DNA from: Priapulus caudatus
Lineage: Eukaryota > Priapulida > Priapulimorpha > Priapulimorphida > Priapulidae
Direction of reading: 5' to 3'
Assembly (NCBI RefSeq): GCF_000485595.1
Contig: NW_014577472.1
Span: 222,836 to 254,572, forward strand
Length of the DNA: 31,737 nucleotides
In this document: in pieces, positions 11,601-20,979 of the stretch
Numbering within the stretch: position 1 is the first letter of the stretch
How the letters are laid out: the number at the start of each line of letters is the position of its first letter
Made by a program: the position numbers and the translations under genes
Notes under the pieces: generated by a model
Told to the model about the DNA's origin: nothing
The model's input: the letters and a program-made list of their open reading frames with translations, nothing else
Database searches by the model: none

Positions 11601-13923
11601 GCGTAAACCTCGTTCAACAAACATTGGCCTTTGCAATTAAACTGTGCAACTGTAGCCTGACATTCACACAGGTATGGGCTCTAATAATAGCAAAAGCAGT
11701 TCAGTCCTTTGTTAACAGTCAACAAAATCCATGTGATCGCTCCCTTTCAGGTCAAAAAGTGTTATCAGACCGCCTTACTCTCGCCATGTAGTCTGGAAAG
11801 TACATTGTCATGGTCCTTTCCAATAAAGCCATAAATGCTAGGTCACGCGCTGAAACAAAAAAAGTTTTTCAATCGCTCCGTCAGACCATGTCGCTCAGAA
11901 AAGTCGAAAATGCTGGCCCTGTGGGCCCGCATTGACTTTGACCTTGTGACCTACACATTTCGGTCACAGTGATGGCTTTCCTACCTCATGGATGGCTATA
12001 CACCGACTATCACGACCTAAGATCGACCGTGTAGATTGTTGTGCCGCAATTCTGGCAGTTTCGCCTGCCATTTACCGTAAGTTAAGAAGCGAAATGTCCC
12101 CTATCTTTAACACCTCTTGACTCTTTGACCTTGAACCGCCCGCAGCTTCGACATCCCAAGTCTTTATTTTTTTCCCCCCGTTTTCGATACCCCCGGCCCC
12201 ACCCCTAGCTAAAAAACGAATAAAAAAAATAAAGTAATAAAAAAACAAGAGCCGCAGAGGCGTCTGGCCTCATCTGAGTCGTTGCTACGATTATAAACGT
12301 AAAATATTCAGTCGTTGCGTAGTAACCGACATTTTAGGAAGCAGATATGGCAGACACGCAGTTGCGTGTACAACATCATTGTTAGGAAACACGCCGCACT
12401 AATCGCAGATGGAGGGTAGGGGAGGGTGGGGGAGGGGGTGGGGAAGGTGGGAAAAGGGGTGGGGGAAGGGGGAAGGGGGAGGTGGGGAGGGGGCTCTAAT
12501 AAGCAAAAGCAGTTTCAGCTCTTTGGTTAAGCAGCAACAAATCCAATGTAACCCCTCCTCTTGAGGGTCAAAGTTATTCCGACACTTAACTGCTTCGCAT
12601 TGTCAGCAGAAGGGCATATTTCATGTCCTTTTAATAAAGGCCAATAAAAATGCTAGGTCACGCGCTGAAACAAAAAGTTTCCTCAATCGCTCCGTCAGAC
12701 CATGGTCCTCAAAAAATGTCTAAAAATCTGCCCTGTGGCCCATTGCACCTTTGACCTGTGACGTGCTCGGCAATTTCGGCAGCAGTGATGGCTTTCACTA
12801 CATGAATGCATGACACGCCGACTGTCACGAGCCCTAGCTCGAGCCGCTTTAGATTTGTGCCGACAATTCTGGCTTTCCATCCCTATAACCTTAAGTTAAG
12901 GAGTGAATGTTCCCCCTTCTTTACACCTCTTGACCTTTAGACCTTTGACCCCAACTTCGACATCCGCACTCGTTTATGATCCCCCCCAACCGACCGCGAA
13001 TACGTGACGCGTAAGCGTCGAGCGGTTAAGATTTGTGGCGCCAACGTTGACGGACGGAACGGACGGAAGGACGACCCGGACACACCGGACGGACGATAAT
13101 GCCGATTCTACACAAGCTGCATCTGAGCTAATGTCAGATGAGGCTAAAAATATAATAAAAAAATAAACAGTAATGAAAGATTAGGAATAAGCTAAAAAAA
13201 AACAAGAAAATAATAAAGAACTGCTGCTCACACTCGCAGCGGAATCGATCGGGCGCGATGCCCGTGAACGTGCACGGCAGGCCGAGCGCTCTGCGAGCAC
13301 AGGCCGCGCCCAGCTTGGCGTCGCCGACGGCTAGCGGCGCGCTCTTCTTCTCGCCCGGCTTCGGCATGTTCGTCTCGAGGAACAAGTGCAGGTCTTCATG
13401 CATCACTCCTGCAGGAACAAGATATGTAAATTAATTAATAAATAAATAAATATATATACAAACGTCTATACAGGGATAGAAATTAACTTTTGAACACGGG
13501 AGTCCAACAAACTCCCTGCCCTCAAAAAGAGTCCGCAGTCTGAAGTTCAAAACTAAAGCATAGCAGCAATAACACATGTGCTTGTTTTGAAGAATATTGC
13601 CATGCACGTCTGCCAAATAATTTTCTTTGGACATTTGCTGAAAAAATAGGGTAATTCTGCGAGGCCTTCCTCTGGAACAAACTACTACTAATTTGTACAA
13701 CAGAATTTTCAGGGAGTCACACGGACTCCTGCCAATGTCAAATGAGGGAGTCCGACAGTAAATCAGGGAGTATTTGACTCCGGACTCGCGTTAATTTCGC
13801 ACCCTGTCTATATAATATATATATGTATGTATATAATATAATATGTGTTTATATGTGATTGAACAAGTGCAGGTCTTCAAGAAGCATCCTTGCAGGAACA
13901 AGATATATAAATAAATAAAAAGA

Positions 13924-13960
<37 letters not shown>

Positions 13961-14511
13961 GATGTGTTTATATGTGATTGAACATGTGAACTCTTCGTGC
14001 AGCAGCCCTGTAGGAACAACTTATAAATATACAAAATAATTCTCATCTGGTTGTTCGGGAAACAATGTTTTGGGGGGACCTTGAAAATCAACGCTACAGT
14101 ATAAAACTAGATCCCTCACAATCACCGATTAAATGCATAATACATCGTAGTCACGTTGCCCACCGGACTATAGCTGCTGCTGTTATTACACTGCCATGTG
14201 CTTCACACTACTGGATGACAGTGGATTTTGCACCGCACCAGGCAAAACATTACCACTGACAACGTGTGCGTGCAACACGAGCCCATCAGCCGCGCGTCAG
14301 CGGTACCTTCGGACACGCTGTTCATGTTGTCCAGCGCGTTCGTGCCGCTCTTGAATGGAGAGAACGCGATGAGCTTCACAATCGAGTTAAACTTGCTGAT
14401 GTCGGTGACCGTCGCCTCCACACTCGGTATCGTCATGCCGATCTCCTCCATCTCCTTCACGCGGAACAGGGCGTAGCCCGCCGCATGCTCAAACAACGCG
14501 TACATGTGCAC
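3625..14511 (-). CDS. NOP56: NOP56, box C/D snoRNP core protein (coding exons 2-10)
   Basis: NOP56 binds fibrillarin, NOP58 and SNU13 on box C/D snoRNAs in the nucleolus, where the complex 2'-O-methylates rRNA. Coding exons on the minus strand: 14511-14307, 13408-13232, 11237-11039, 8306-8119, 6850-6699, 5654-5554, 5110-4962, 4424-4303 and 3900-3625. All introns are GT-AG and all phases join in frame. With an initiator Met from an upstream exon the product is about 523 residues (human about 594). Residues 2-69 are the NOP5NT domain ([13 protein letters not shown]); ~130-200 hold the coiled-coil/NOSIC part ([38 protein letters not shown]); ~245-400 are the Nop RNP-binding domain ([60 protein letters not shown]). 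Residues ~433-522 form the Lys-rich nucleolar tail (KKKKKK runs). Exon 2 opens with GTG CAC ATG right after a CAG acceptor, so the start ATG lies in exon 1. Every expected block is present and no lesion is seen. The introns hold several MITEs and duplicated splice sites. Confidence 0.96.
4902..4960. repeat. (GTGC/GT)n microsatellite abutting the NOP56 exon-8 donor
   Basis: On the transcribed (minus) strand, intron 8 starts GTGCGTACATGTG and continues as a GTGC/GTGCAT-type simple repeat for about 60 bases. The 5' splice site is therefore the first unit of the microsatellite. Confidence 0.75.
5363..5494. repeat. 44-bp minisatellite, three copies (NOP56 intron 7)
   Basis: Units at 5363-5406, 5407-5450 and 5451-5494 are almost identical (one difference in the first at GCGTCC versus GCATCC, one in the second at CAGTG versus CAATG). 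Low divergence suggests recent expansion. The reading frames across it are repeat artefacts. Confidence 0.93.
5799..6416. mobile_element. Outer MITE with hairpin end, split by a second MITE (NOP56 intron 6)
   Basis: The left end reads AGCTGTGGACACACTAGG and the right end is its inverted copy, CCTAGTGTGTCCACAGCT. The left end is itself a hairpin: 5805-5876 folds back on GGACACACTAGGYGATTTTTCAGGCGA-like arms around a short loop. There is no coding capacity. A different element (5948-6310) interrupts it; without that insertion it would be about 250 bp. The target duplication is not clear (TA or TAA nearby). Confidence 0.8.
5948..6310. mobile_element. CAGGG-type MITE copy 1, nested in the outer MITE
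   Basis: It starts CAGGGTGCGAAATT and ends AATTTCTACCC, an imperfect terminal inverted repeat, and it is rich in internal GGAGTCCG/CGGACTCC inverted motifs. A 6-bp direct repeat ATCATG lies at 5942-5947 and 6314-6319 (with three extra bases at the right end). A second copy lies in opposite orientation at 13471-13806. Confidence 0.8.
6851..7894. other. NOP56 intron 5, left part: possible hAT-like end at 7386-7454
   Basis: No exon is seen here. On the minus strand from about 7454 the sequence AGGGGTGGAACGA followed by alternating ATCGATGTATCGCAATA resembles ends of widespread hAT-related elements. The matching opposite end was not found, so this is a weak call. Nearby plus-strand frames (for example 7033-7299) have no recognisable sequence. 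Confidence 0.3.
7903..8032. mobile_element. 130-bp MITE with 8-bp target-site duplication (NOP56 intron 5)
   Basis: The 18-bp terminal inverted repeat is CAAGAGCTCATAATAGAG and its complement. The perfect 8-bp direct repeat ACGACCGG flanks it at 7895-7902 and 8033-8040. Size, inverted repeat and 8-bp duplication fit a non-autonomous hAT-type element. It ends only about 80 bp from the donor of exon 5 (8119). Confidence 0.92.
8504..8692. mobile_element. Fold-back element with (TA)n centre (NOP56 intron 4)
   Basis: Imperfect inverted arms of about 50 bp (left contains CCTGGCTCGTTTAGCTATT, right contains AATAGCTTAAACGAGCCAGG) surround about 60 bp of TA repeat. An imperfect direct repeat of about 20 bp flanks it (TGCTGTAAGTGACGCTCG at 8481 and TGCTGCGTAAGTGACAGCTCG at about 8700), which may be a duplicated target or older tandem sequence. 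Confidence 0.7.
9570..11039. repeat. 46-bp minisatellite whose edge unit is the exon-4 splice donor
   Basis: The cleanest units start at 10153, 10199 and 10245 (period 46) and read CAACTAGCCTGCAGCCTGCG then TACCTGATGCGATAGGCGCT. Degenerate units extend left to about 9570 and right, beyond a MITE, to 11039. On the transcribed strand every good unit contains CGCATCAG|GTACGC, which matches the real exon-4/intron-4 junction CGCATCAG|GTACAG at 11039/11038. Units at 9640-10140 are full of one-base insertions. Confidence 0.85.
10427..10979. mobile_element. MITE with two nested pairs of inverted termini, inserted in the minisatellite
   Basis: A perfect 21-bp outer inverted repeat, GGGGCCGGTTTCACGAAGCG plus T, lies at 10427-10447 and 10959-10979. 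A second, internal pair, CTGTTTCACGAAGCG, lies at 10514-10528 and 10866-10880. GTTTCACGAAGCG thus occurs four times, symmetrically. The body is AT-rich with repeated AATCATGATTA-like motifs and has no ORF. It splits a repeat unit between TACCT and GATGCGC. Confidence 0.93.
11676..12182. repeat. Dispersed repeat, copy A (NOP56 intron 3)
   Basis: About 0.5 kb aligned with 12491-12989. It shares GCTAGGTCACGCGCTGAAAC, CAATCGCTCCGTCAGACCAT and ACACCTCTTGAC blocks in the same order. Many single-base differences separate the copies. No protein-coding capacity is seen. Confidence 0.85.
12411..12495. repeat. G-rich purine tract between the two dispersed repeats
   Basis: About 85 bases almost entirely G and A with many GGG/GGGG runs, capable in principle of G-quadruplex formation on the plus strand. 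In NOP56 pre-mRNA (minus strand) it would be a C/U-rich tract. Confidence 0.8.
12491..12989. repeat. Dispersed repeat, copy B (NOP56 intron 3)
   Basis: Second copy, about 815 bp from copy A and in the same orientation. It is followed by a GGACGGACGGA-type run (13040-13098) and a CACAAGCTGCATCTGAGC end, comparable with CGTCTGGCCTCATCTGAG after copy A at about 12260. The two together suggest a tandem segmental duplication or two insertions of one family. Confidence 0.85.
13471..13806. mobile_element. CAGGG-type MITE copy 2, inverted (NOP56 intron 2)
   Basis: 336 bp, starting CAGGGATAGAAATTAAC and ending GTTAATTTCGCACCCTG. It is flanked by a perfect 6-bp direct repeat TCTATA (13465-13470 and 13807-13812). 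Internal sequence matches copy 1 (5948-6310) in reverse complement, including GGAGTCCGACAGTAAATC and the GAATTTTCAGGGAGTC block. It does not obviously fit a standard superfamily. Confidence 0.88.
13843..14030. repeat. Two tandem copies of the exon-3 start and its splice acceptor
   Basis: Units at 13843-13961 and from 13962 (about 119 bp period) both begin ATGTGTTTATATGTGATTGA. Each contains a copy of the real exon-3 5' end and acceptor (13381-13420): GAACAAGTGCAGGTCTTCA...TGCAGGAACAAGATAT at 13860-13903 and a more diverged copy at 13980-14022. On the transcribed strand the second copy keeps a usable-looking acceptor, TTGTTCCTACAG|G. A (TA)n run separates the units. Confidence 0.85.
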
Positions 14512-15370
14512 CTGAAAGACAGAGACCGCTAGGGTTCAGTGCAGTTCACAAGCAGGGCTGTAGCCTGAGTAAATTCCTAAAGAAGTAGGGAGCGAAACTT
14601 CTAGACTCGGCTGAGTAACAACAGGGAAATGAGAATGGGATGCCAGGCCCCTCCCTACGTTGCGCAAACCGGCGGCAATGCCAGGTGATAGCCACCGCAG
14701 AAGCCGTTTGGCAAAACTCACCCCACGTTTCAATCGTTGCGCCCCGTTTAAATTACGCTCCGCCGCAATTAAATTCCACGACATATAAAAGTTTGACAGC
14801 GCCCGCGAATCGATTCGATGGGTCAAGAAATTCCCATTCTGAATTCAGGGGACCCCAAAACGCGTGATTTTTACTCATATCCACTATGCGTAATTACGTC
14901 CTACACCTATAGCCTGCGATGCACTGCCAGACCACAGCACAAGTAGAAACAGCCAAGCCTGTCGCAAACCCAACACCAACACTGGTGACAGGCTCCCGCT
15001 ATGCTTATATATAGGCAAGTACCCCAAAATACCGGGTCAATAATAGGTGTAGTGGCGATTTTACGCATTAATTAGTGGTACGGTAAAAAAACACGCCCCC
15101 CGGACCACCCTAGTTTCCCCTCCCTTTTCCCCCACCCGAACCCTAACCATATCAAATAGTGACCAGGGTACGTTCCGACAGTACCCTGGGGGGACATGGC
15201 CTATGAGTATGAGCCTTAGTTACACTCCAAGTTACATCACTCTCAGTCTTACGTTACTCAAAATGGAACTTCCAGCATGGTACTGATTACTTATACTACG
15301 TAATACTAATACGTAATTACGGTATTATTGTTTTTAGTGCGTTAAGACATATCACCGCCCCGACATTACT
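14512..15370. other. Upstream of NOP56 exon 2 (probable intron 1)
   Basis: No coding match is seen. 15003-15015 carries a TATATATA-like box readable on both strands; 15090-15150 is C-rich. A minus-strand ATG followed by GTTAGG at about 15149 is one of three candidate ends for the tiny exon 1. Confidence 0.4.
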
Positions 15371-15433
15371 GTAGTACATCTAAATCACTAATCAGTATTC
15401 AGTGAATACTGATTAGTGATTTAGATGTACTAC
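15371..15433. repeat. 63-bp perfect palindrome (31-bp arms, 1-base centre)
   Basis: The left arm starts GTAGTACATCTAAATCACTA and the right arm is its exact reverse complement, with a single G between. It could form a cruciform or hairpin. No target duplication is evident. Confidence 0.93.
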
Positions 15434-15628
15434 TAGTAGTACTAGTCTACAGTACAGACTACAGTTAAAAATCGTCGTTTTAGATTAGTAATATATGAGT
15501 GTTTTTTTACTATTACATGCGCATACATGTATGCCATATGTATATTTAAGGCTTGTCCTTTATACTGTTTACATCTTACACGTTTTCACTGTTTTAGAGA
15601 AACTGTATTAACTATTATGTATACAAAC

Positions 15629-15785
15629 CATCTCGCTAAAATACCACGAGGAACACTTCTAACAGGAACTTGTAACTTCGGTTATTATGCGCCGATAGAT
15701 TACTACTTAAGCCAGTCTGACCAATCCGCGCGTGTTTAATATAAAACGCAGTTACCTGCTAATATGATGACGTCCTGTGACGTCA
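15629..15785 (-). promoter_or_regulatory. Candidate NOP56 exon 1 and promoter (unresolved)
   Basis: By homology the exon upstream of 14511 should end exactly at the ATG, so I looked for minus-strand ATG followed by GT. Candidates are 15631-15629 (donor GTTTGT), about 15149 (GTTAGG) and 16544-16542 (donor GTATGT, the best match to consensus). I favour the first only for its context: a perfect CRE palindrome TGACGTCA at 15778-15785, a near-CRE TGACGTCC at 15768-15775 and a CCAAT box at 15721-15725 (ATTGG on the minus strand) lie 90-155 bases upstream. The choice is not settled by the sequence. Confidence 0.25.
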
Positions 15786-15949
15786 CGACTTTATGTGTCT
15801 GCTCTTCTTCGAAAGGATGGAGACCACAGCCACAGCCACTTGGAGCGTTTCAATAAAATAGAATGCTAAATAAATACGAAATCTATTTTCTACGCAAAGT
15901 CTTAATGTATTCTTATACATACTCTTCAGCGCTATTATTGCCGACAGGC

Positions 15950-16420
15950 GGCCGTAGATAGCGAAGGGGGGGGGGATATGCATCCCCGAGCTTATTGAAG
16001 TGGTGCCCCGCCAGGCGTGTACAATTAATCCGCGCTCCCCTTCCTACTTCCAGGAGGAAATTTTGGGGGATGTCAACATTTTCTGGGGGGAGGAACCGCA
16101 ATACCCCGCCTGTTTCTTACCACCCTTCTCGAAACCTGCATATCGGGCACTGTGCGAGCACCTAACACAATTGAGGCAGCCTAGCCGATTGAACAAATGT
16201 TCGGCGGCGCTGTAGACGTAGAGTCCCGCTAATAACTGGCTAACAAAAGATTATGATTCTGAATTATTGTATTTTGTATGCATATCAAGAGGGTCAAATT
16301 GGAGTTCATCTGACAGGTGGCGTAGATAGCGGGGGAGGGGGGTATTCGCACGCCCCAACACTTATTGAGCGGGGTGGCTTTTCATCCGCCCGCCTACTCT
16401 TCAGGAAAGAAAATGGGGAA
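15950..16420. repeat. Two degenerate copies of a G-rich dispersed repeat
   Basis: GACAGGCGGCCGTAGATAGC followed by a G run, ATATGCATCCCC and CTTATTGA (from 15944) recurs as GACAGGTGGCGTAGATAGCG, a G run, TATTCGCACGCCCC and CTTATTGA (from about 16311). Copies lie about 367 bp apart in direct orientation. They resemble remnants of a common invertebrate transposon end. Open frames here look accidental. Confidence 0.65.
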
Positions 16421-16559
16421 ATTAATTTAATATTTTGCAGCACAATAAAGTCTGGCATGATCATTTATCCACAAATCCGTCATCGCTATTACATAGTACT
16501 CCCTCTAATGATTATAGACAGAAATGGAGACGTGGACATACCATCTACTGTATAAGGGC

Positions 16560-17800
16560 TTGTAACTCGTTCCAGAATGACATGTATTTTTACGCTGAAA
16601 TCAGGAAGTTAATTTTGGACCGCATTCCACGATATACGATTTTTTTTTTCAAATCCCCAGTCTTATCACTGCTCACGAAAGGTTAATAGTTTTTTCTTAT
16701 GCGTTTTTTAGGGCGTGAATGGCAGCCAGGCAGCAACCGGCTACTGGCCGTGGTAGACTATATGAAAAAAATATATGCCTGGAATGTGTATCTAATATGA
16801 AAATGTGGGCTATTCAAATTCAAACTTCAAAACATACAGAATCGTAACATAGTGAACGTAAGAATGCCGAATTGCAAAATAGGCTTATATTTCAAAATTA
16901 ATGTACGCTGATAGGTATATAAATTTTGTAAATAATGTTTTATTTAGTTATTATCATATCAATAAATAATATATTTAGATACTTTGTTAAGTCACAAAAC
17001 ATCAGCTTTAGCTACATATTATCCTCTATTGAAATTTACAAATAACCTGCCTTTTAAAATGATCAGAATGTGTTGCCTTTCACATAGCGCTGGAAAATGC
17101 AGAAATGCCATTTCCAGGCTACATTTTCACAATTTTGTCTGGGGAGTACCACCGCCAGGACCCCGCCCGATTGATACATTTTTGGCAGTGGCACTTTTTG
17201 TGGGCGTCACTACGACCGCGCTCTTTATTACAAAAATAGAATAGCACCTATTGAGAGTTGGGATAGGTTGATTTTACGGGGGATTGAATGGGAAAATGGT
17301 CAATTTTCAGATCTCACTTTGGGGAGGGGGGATGGGGTGCTGAGAACGCCGACGCAGAAGTCATTTTCCGATTTGTATAAGGGGTGAAAAATATGCCTTT
17401 TTGGTTCAATCTGGTTGATTTAGAATTGACTCATCTTTGTTTTGCAGTTTTTAACGTTCGTCAGTAAAATATTAGGCGTTTTGTACAAATTTCAGGAGGA
17501 GATGATTCACAGTGCTGTAGTATGTTAACGGGTAAGATAAAGGTCGCTAGCACGGGGCGGTCGCCCGCCCCCCTAGAAATTTTCTTGGGCAAAGGTATTT
17601 TAGCCTAGGTAAGTCTGCAGCATGGTGAACGCCCAGTGAGGACATGGTACATAGCAGCAGATTTGGTAGTAAGGTATTTTAGTCATTTGGTAGTCCTCAT
17701 ACGGCCTGCTCAACATATATCCATCCATCACCTCTATCTCCCACGCAATCTGATCCTAGCATCCATACCAGCTCTGCTATCCTCCCACCAAATCAATGTA
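16560..17800. other. AT-rich intergenic sequence, no gene recognised
   Basis: No conserved exon or clear repeat pair was found. Short C-rich or G-rich patches near 17140 and 17320-17345 look like fragments of dispersed repeats. Confidence 0.4.
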
Positions 17801-17814
17801 TTGCATGCACAGGC

Positions 17815-18150
17815 CCGCGTAGCCAAGCTTTTAGGTATTGGGGGGGGGTTTCGTTTGTCTCAATGTTGGCGAATTATGACTGCGCAGGGCGTGTACAGGA
17901 TGTTGTACCAGGGGGGGTCTAACCGTAACCCATAAGTTGGCGAGCGACGCGAAGGGAGGGTCTGGGGCGCCCTCCCCAGAATTTTTTTAATTAGAAACCC
18001 CTCAGATGGCGTTTTCTAGTGCGCGAACAAGGGGGGTCCGGATCTCCTGGATCCCCCCTGTATGCATCGCCCTTGCTCGTTGCGGCGAGCGACGCGGACA
18101 GGCGAGGGACCCAAGCGACAGAGCGGATGGGAGGGTGTGAGGGAGGGGGT
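17815..18150. repeat. Remnant of a G-rich dispersed repeat family
   Basis: It contains GGCGAGCGACGCGAAGGGAG, GTCTGGGGCGCCCTCCCCAG and an AATTTTTTT tract, then GGGGGGTCCGGATCTCC and GGCGAGCGACGCGGACAGG. This pattern of GAGCGACGCGA and GGTCTGGGG-CCTCCCCCAGAA is typical of anonymous dispersed repeats in marine invertebrate genomes. Family assignment is from memory of the pattern only. Confidence 0.5.
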
Positions 18151-18334
18151 GTTCCACTGGTTCACCGCTCACGCACCGATGGAGATTTTGCAATATAATT
18201 ACACTAAAACTGGAGCCACTGAGGTGAAATTCTTGGCAATTAAAAAAAAAGTAAATATTGTTTGCTTGGGGAGGGGGCTCGGGGGGGGGTTCGTTCAAAC
18301 GCCGCCGAACGCCCTGGCTACGGGCTGCATGCAT

Positions 18335-20075
18335 GGCATGCCTCCATCCATTCAATTCATGCTGTCCCCATGCCTTTTCATTCATTTAATCCATCCATAC
18401 GGCACCATCCATACCATATTCAAATACCATTCATTCATCCATCATCCATCCATTCATAACATCAATCCTTCATCTCCATACCATTCATTTACCAGTCCAT
18501 TGTTCATACATTCGTTTATCCGTTCCATGGGCATATCATTACATGGTCATCCAGTCATCCCCATCCCCATCATCATGCCAATCATTCATTCATGCGCATC
18601 AATCATTCATCCATCCATCCATAGACCATTCCATCTACCATCCATCCTATTGCCATCCATCGTACACCATATGCCATCCTATTCCATGTGTCATTCGACA
18701 CTTGCCTAATTCCTAAAGGTATGGTTGCCCCTATGGGGGGAAAAGTATTTGTGGCCGTGTGGAGGTATTTTTGGGGAGTTTCATTTGTGAATGGGGGGAA
18801 TGGTTGGGTTGGCGTTGTACTAATAAATGAACATAAATCCATTTGTTATTTGGCCACCTCGCGGAGGTTAAAGCGCTTCGGGGGCAGTCTTGGGTGGTAT
18901 TGATAGGGCCGGAGAGGGTGGATTTGGGTTTTTTTAGGGGTTAGTATGGTGCCCCGTGGGGATGGTTGGAGGGGGTATGGTTCATTAGTTTTTTGCCCCA
19001 GATATGCGTTGGTATGTTAGTTAATATAGCCCACGGGGACGTATACCCAAGGTGGGTTGGCAAACCCCCCTCCTGGGGATAAAAATCCAGAATTAATAAT
19101 AGATGGAGGTGGGTGGTGTTAAAATCCATATATATATTGGGGGTCAATATAAAAATATGAGCCATAGTTATCCATCCTTATGGGCCAGCGCCTCCATCCA
19201 TGCCGATCCTTATACCATTCCATCCCAATCCATCCATATCATGGGTGGCCATGGAAGGATTGGCCATGATCTATCGAGCAATAGCCAATACCTCCATATG
19301 AGGTCCATGCACATACCATCCAATCCATTTCATCACATACCATAACCATCGCATCATACCATTGATTGTTGATGCGGCCAATTGCCGATCCATGCCATCC
19401 ATCCATGGCCATGCCATTCATACAGATCAGGTCATCCATGCCATCTAATCATTCATCCAATTAACGCATGGGCCATTCCATTTGGCCATTTGCGCATCCA
19501 TCCATCCACATTACCATCCTATGACCATACATTGGGGTCATCCTCCATACCATGACGCCATTTCATTGTCAAATGCACACCTAATAACCATTCAGTGAGC
19601 AATATCCTAATTTGTGGGTAAAAAATCGTGCCCAATGCGGACGCGATGTTGGCGCTTAATCCAATCCAATCATGTGAAGGGTTGGTGGAATAATAATTGA
19701 ACATACCATAACCTATGTTTTGCACAAACAGGTTATAGAAACTCTTACAATTCCATCGCATCTTCGACATACCATCATGGCCATCCAATCCATCCATGTC
19801 CAATGGAACCAATAAGCCATCATCCATGCCACATATCGACATCCACTACCCACTCCATGTCGGGGACCAGGGTAGCCATCATTTATACTATAAACCATAA
19901 ACCATTTCCAACCATGGTAACCTTATAGGTTGCGTATCATTTATTGCCCATTCACTTTAAGGAGTATTTTGTTGGCCGATGCCATGTCCATTCCATTGCC
20001 GATCCATGAATGGACCATAACCATGCATCCAATCATCCATCCATGGCCATTTATTCATGCCATCAATCCATTAGT
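18335..20075. repeat. Degenerate (CCAT)n satellite in three blocks
   Basis: 18335-18700, 19168-19520 and 19740-20075 are dominated by CCATCCAT/CATTCAT words with frequent substitutions. They are separated by G/T-rich (18716-19165) and mixed (19520-19740) stretches that I cannot assign. Several His/Ile/Pro-rich open frames across the region are artefacts of the repeat. Confidence 0.85.
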
Positions 20076-20079
20076 ATCC

Positions 20080-20650
20080 ACATCACGAATCTAAGCTACT
20101 CAGTAGTCGGTCTGTGCCATATTCTCCCCTTCTATGCTGTGGTCGCGATCCTAGGGATGCTACTACGGTCGCTATCCTGGGGAACATATTTAGGATCTGC
20201 AATACATTTTACATAGAGATTAGTAACGATAAAAAGAAACGCAAACGCAAGTTTATCGACGTAACACGAGAAACCATAGAATCAAGAAGCAAAATAGTTT
20301 GGGGATTCCGAAAAGAGTCACGGAGTAATGATAGTAACGGAATTCAATTGTGCTTATATTGATAGTGATCATGTAGCAAATGCGTTATTTTGATATATAT
20401 TCTAATAGGGAATTAGAAGTGAAGTTTATACTTTGCTTATACGGAATAGACAGGGAACCTGGGATAGGTTTTCAATAGAATTTTATGGCGTTCCCTAAAA
20501 GGAAGTGGGTACAGGGGGCGGGGAGACGGGAGAGGAGGGGTTGCGGGAGAACGGGAGAAAGGGCGAGGGAGACGGGAGTTGGAAGGCTGTCATGCAGTGG
20601 GGTGGAAGGATTTTCAATTAGCCAAAGCAGCGTAAAAAAAAGAATAGATG
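20080..20650. other. Spacer without recognised gene, becoming purine-rich
   Basis: 20100-20480 is ordinary AT-rich sequence; 20500-20640 is G/A-rich and grades into the GA tract. A plus-strand frame at 20485-20910 is Arg/Glu repeat and not credible as a gene. Confidence 0.45.
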
Positions 20651-20654
20651 TAGA

Positions 20655-20758
20655 GAGAGAGCTGCTGCCGCGCGGCAGAGAGAGAGAGAGCAGACGAGAG
20701 AGAGCAGAGAGAGAGAGAAGGAGAAACGAGCCCGAGAGAAGGGCGAGAGAGAGCGGCG

Positions 20759-20811
<53 letters not shown>

Positions 20812-20832
20812 AGGAGGCGCGCGAGAGAGAGA

Positions 20833-20864
<32 letters not shown>

Positions 20865-20936
20865 TGAGGAGAGAGAGAGAGGAGATGAGAGAGAGAGAGA
20901 GAGAGTGTAGAGAGAGAGAGAGAGAGAGAGAGAGGC

Positions 20937-20979
<43 letters not shown>

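Noticed and set aside
18062-18709. 215-codon plus-strand frame rich in His, Ile, Pro and Ser
   Set aside because: Translation of the degenerate CCAT satellite; no conserved sequence.
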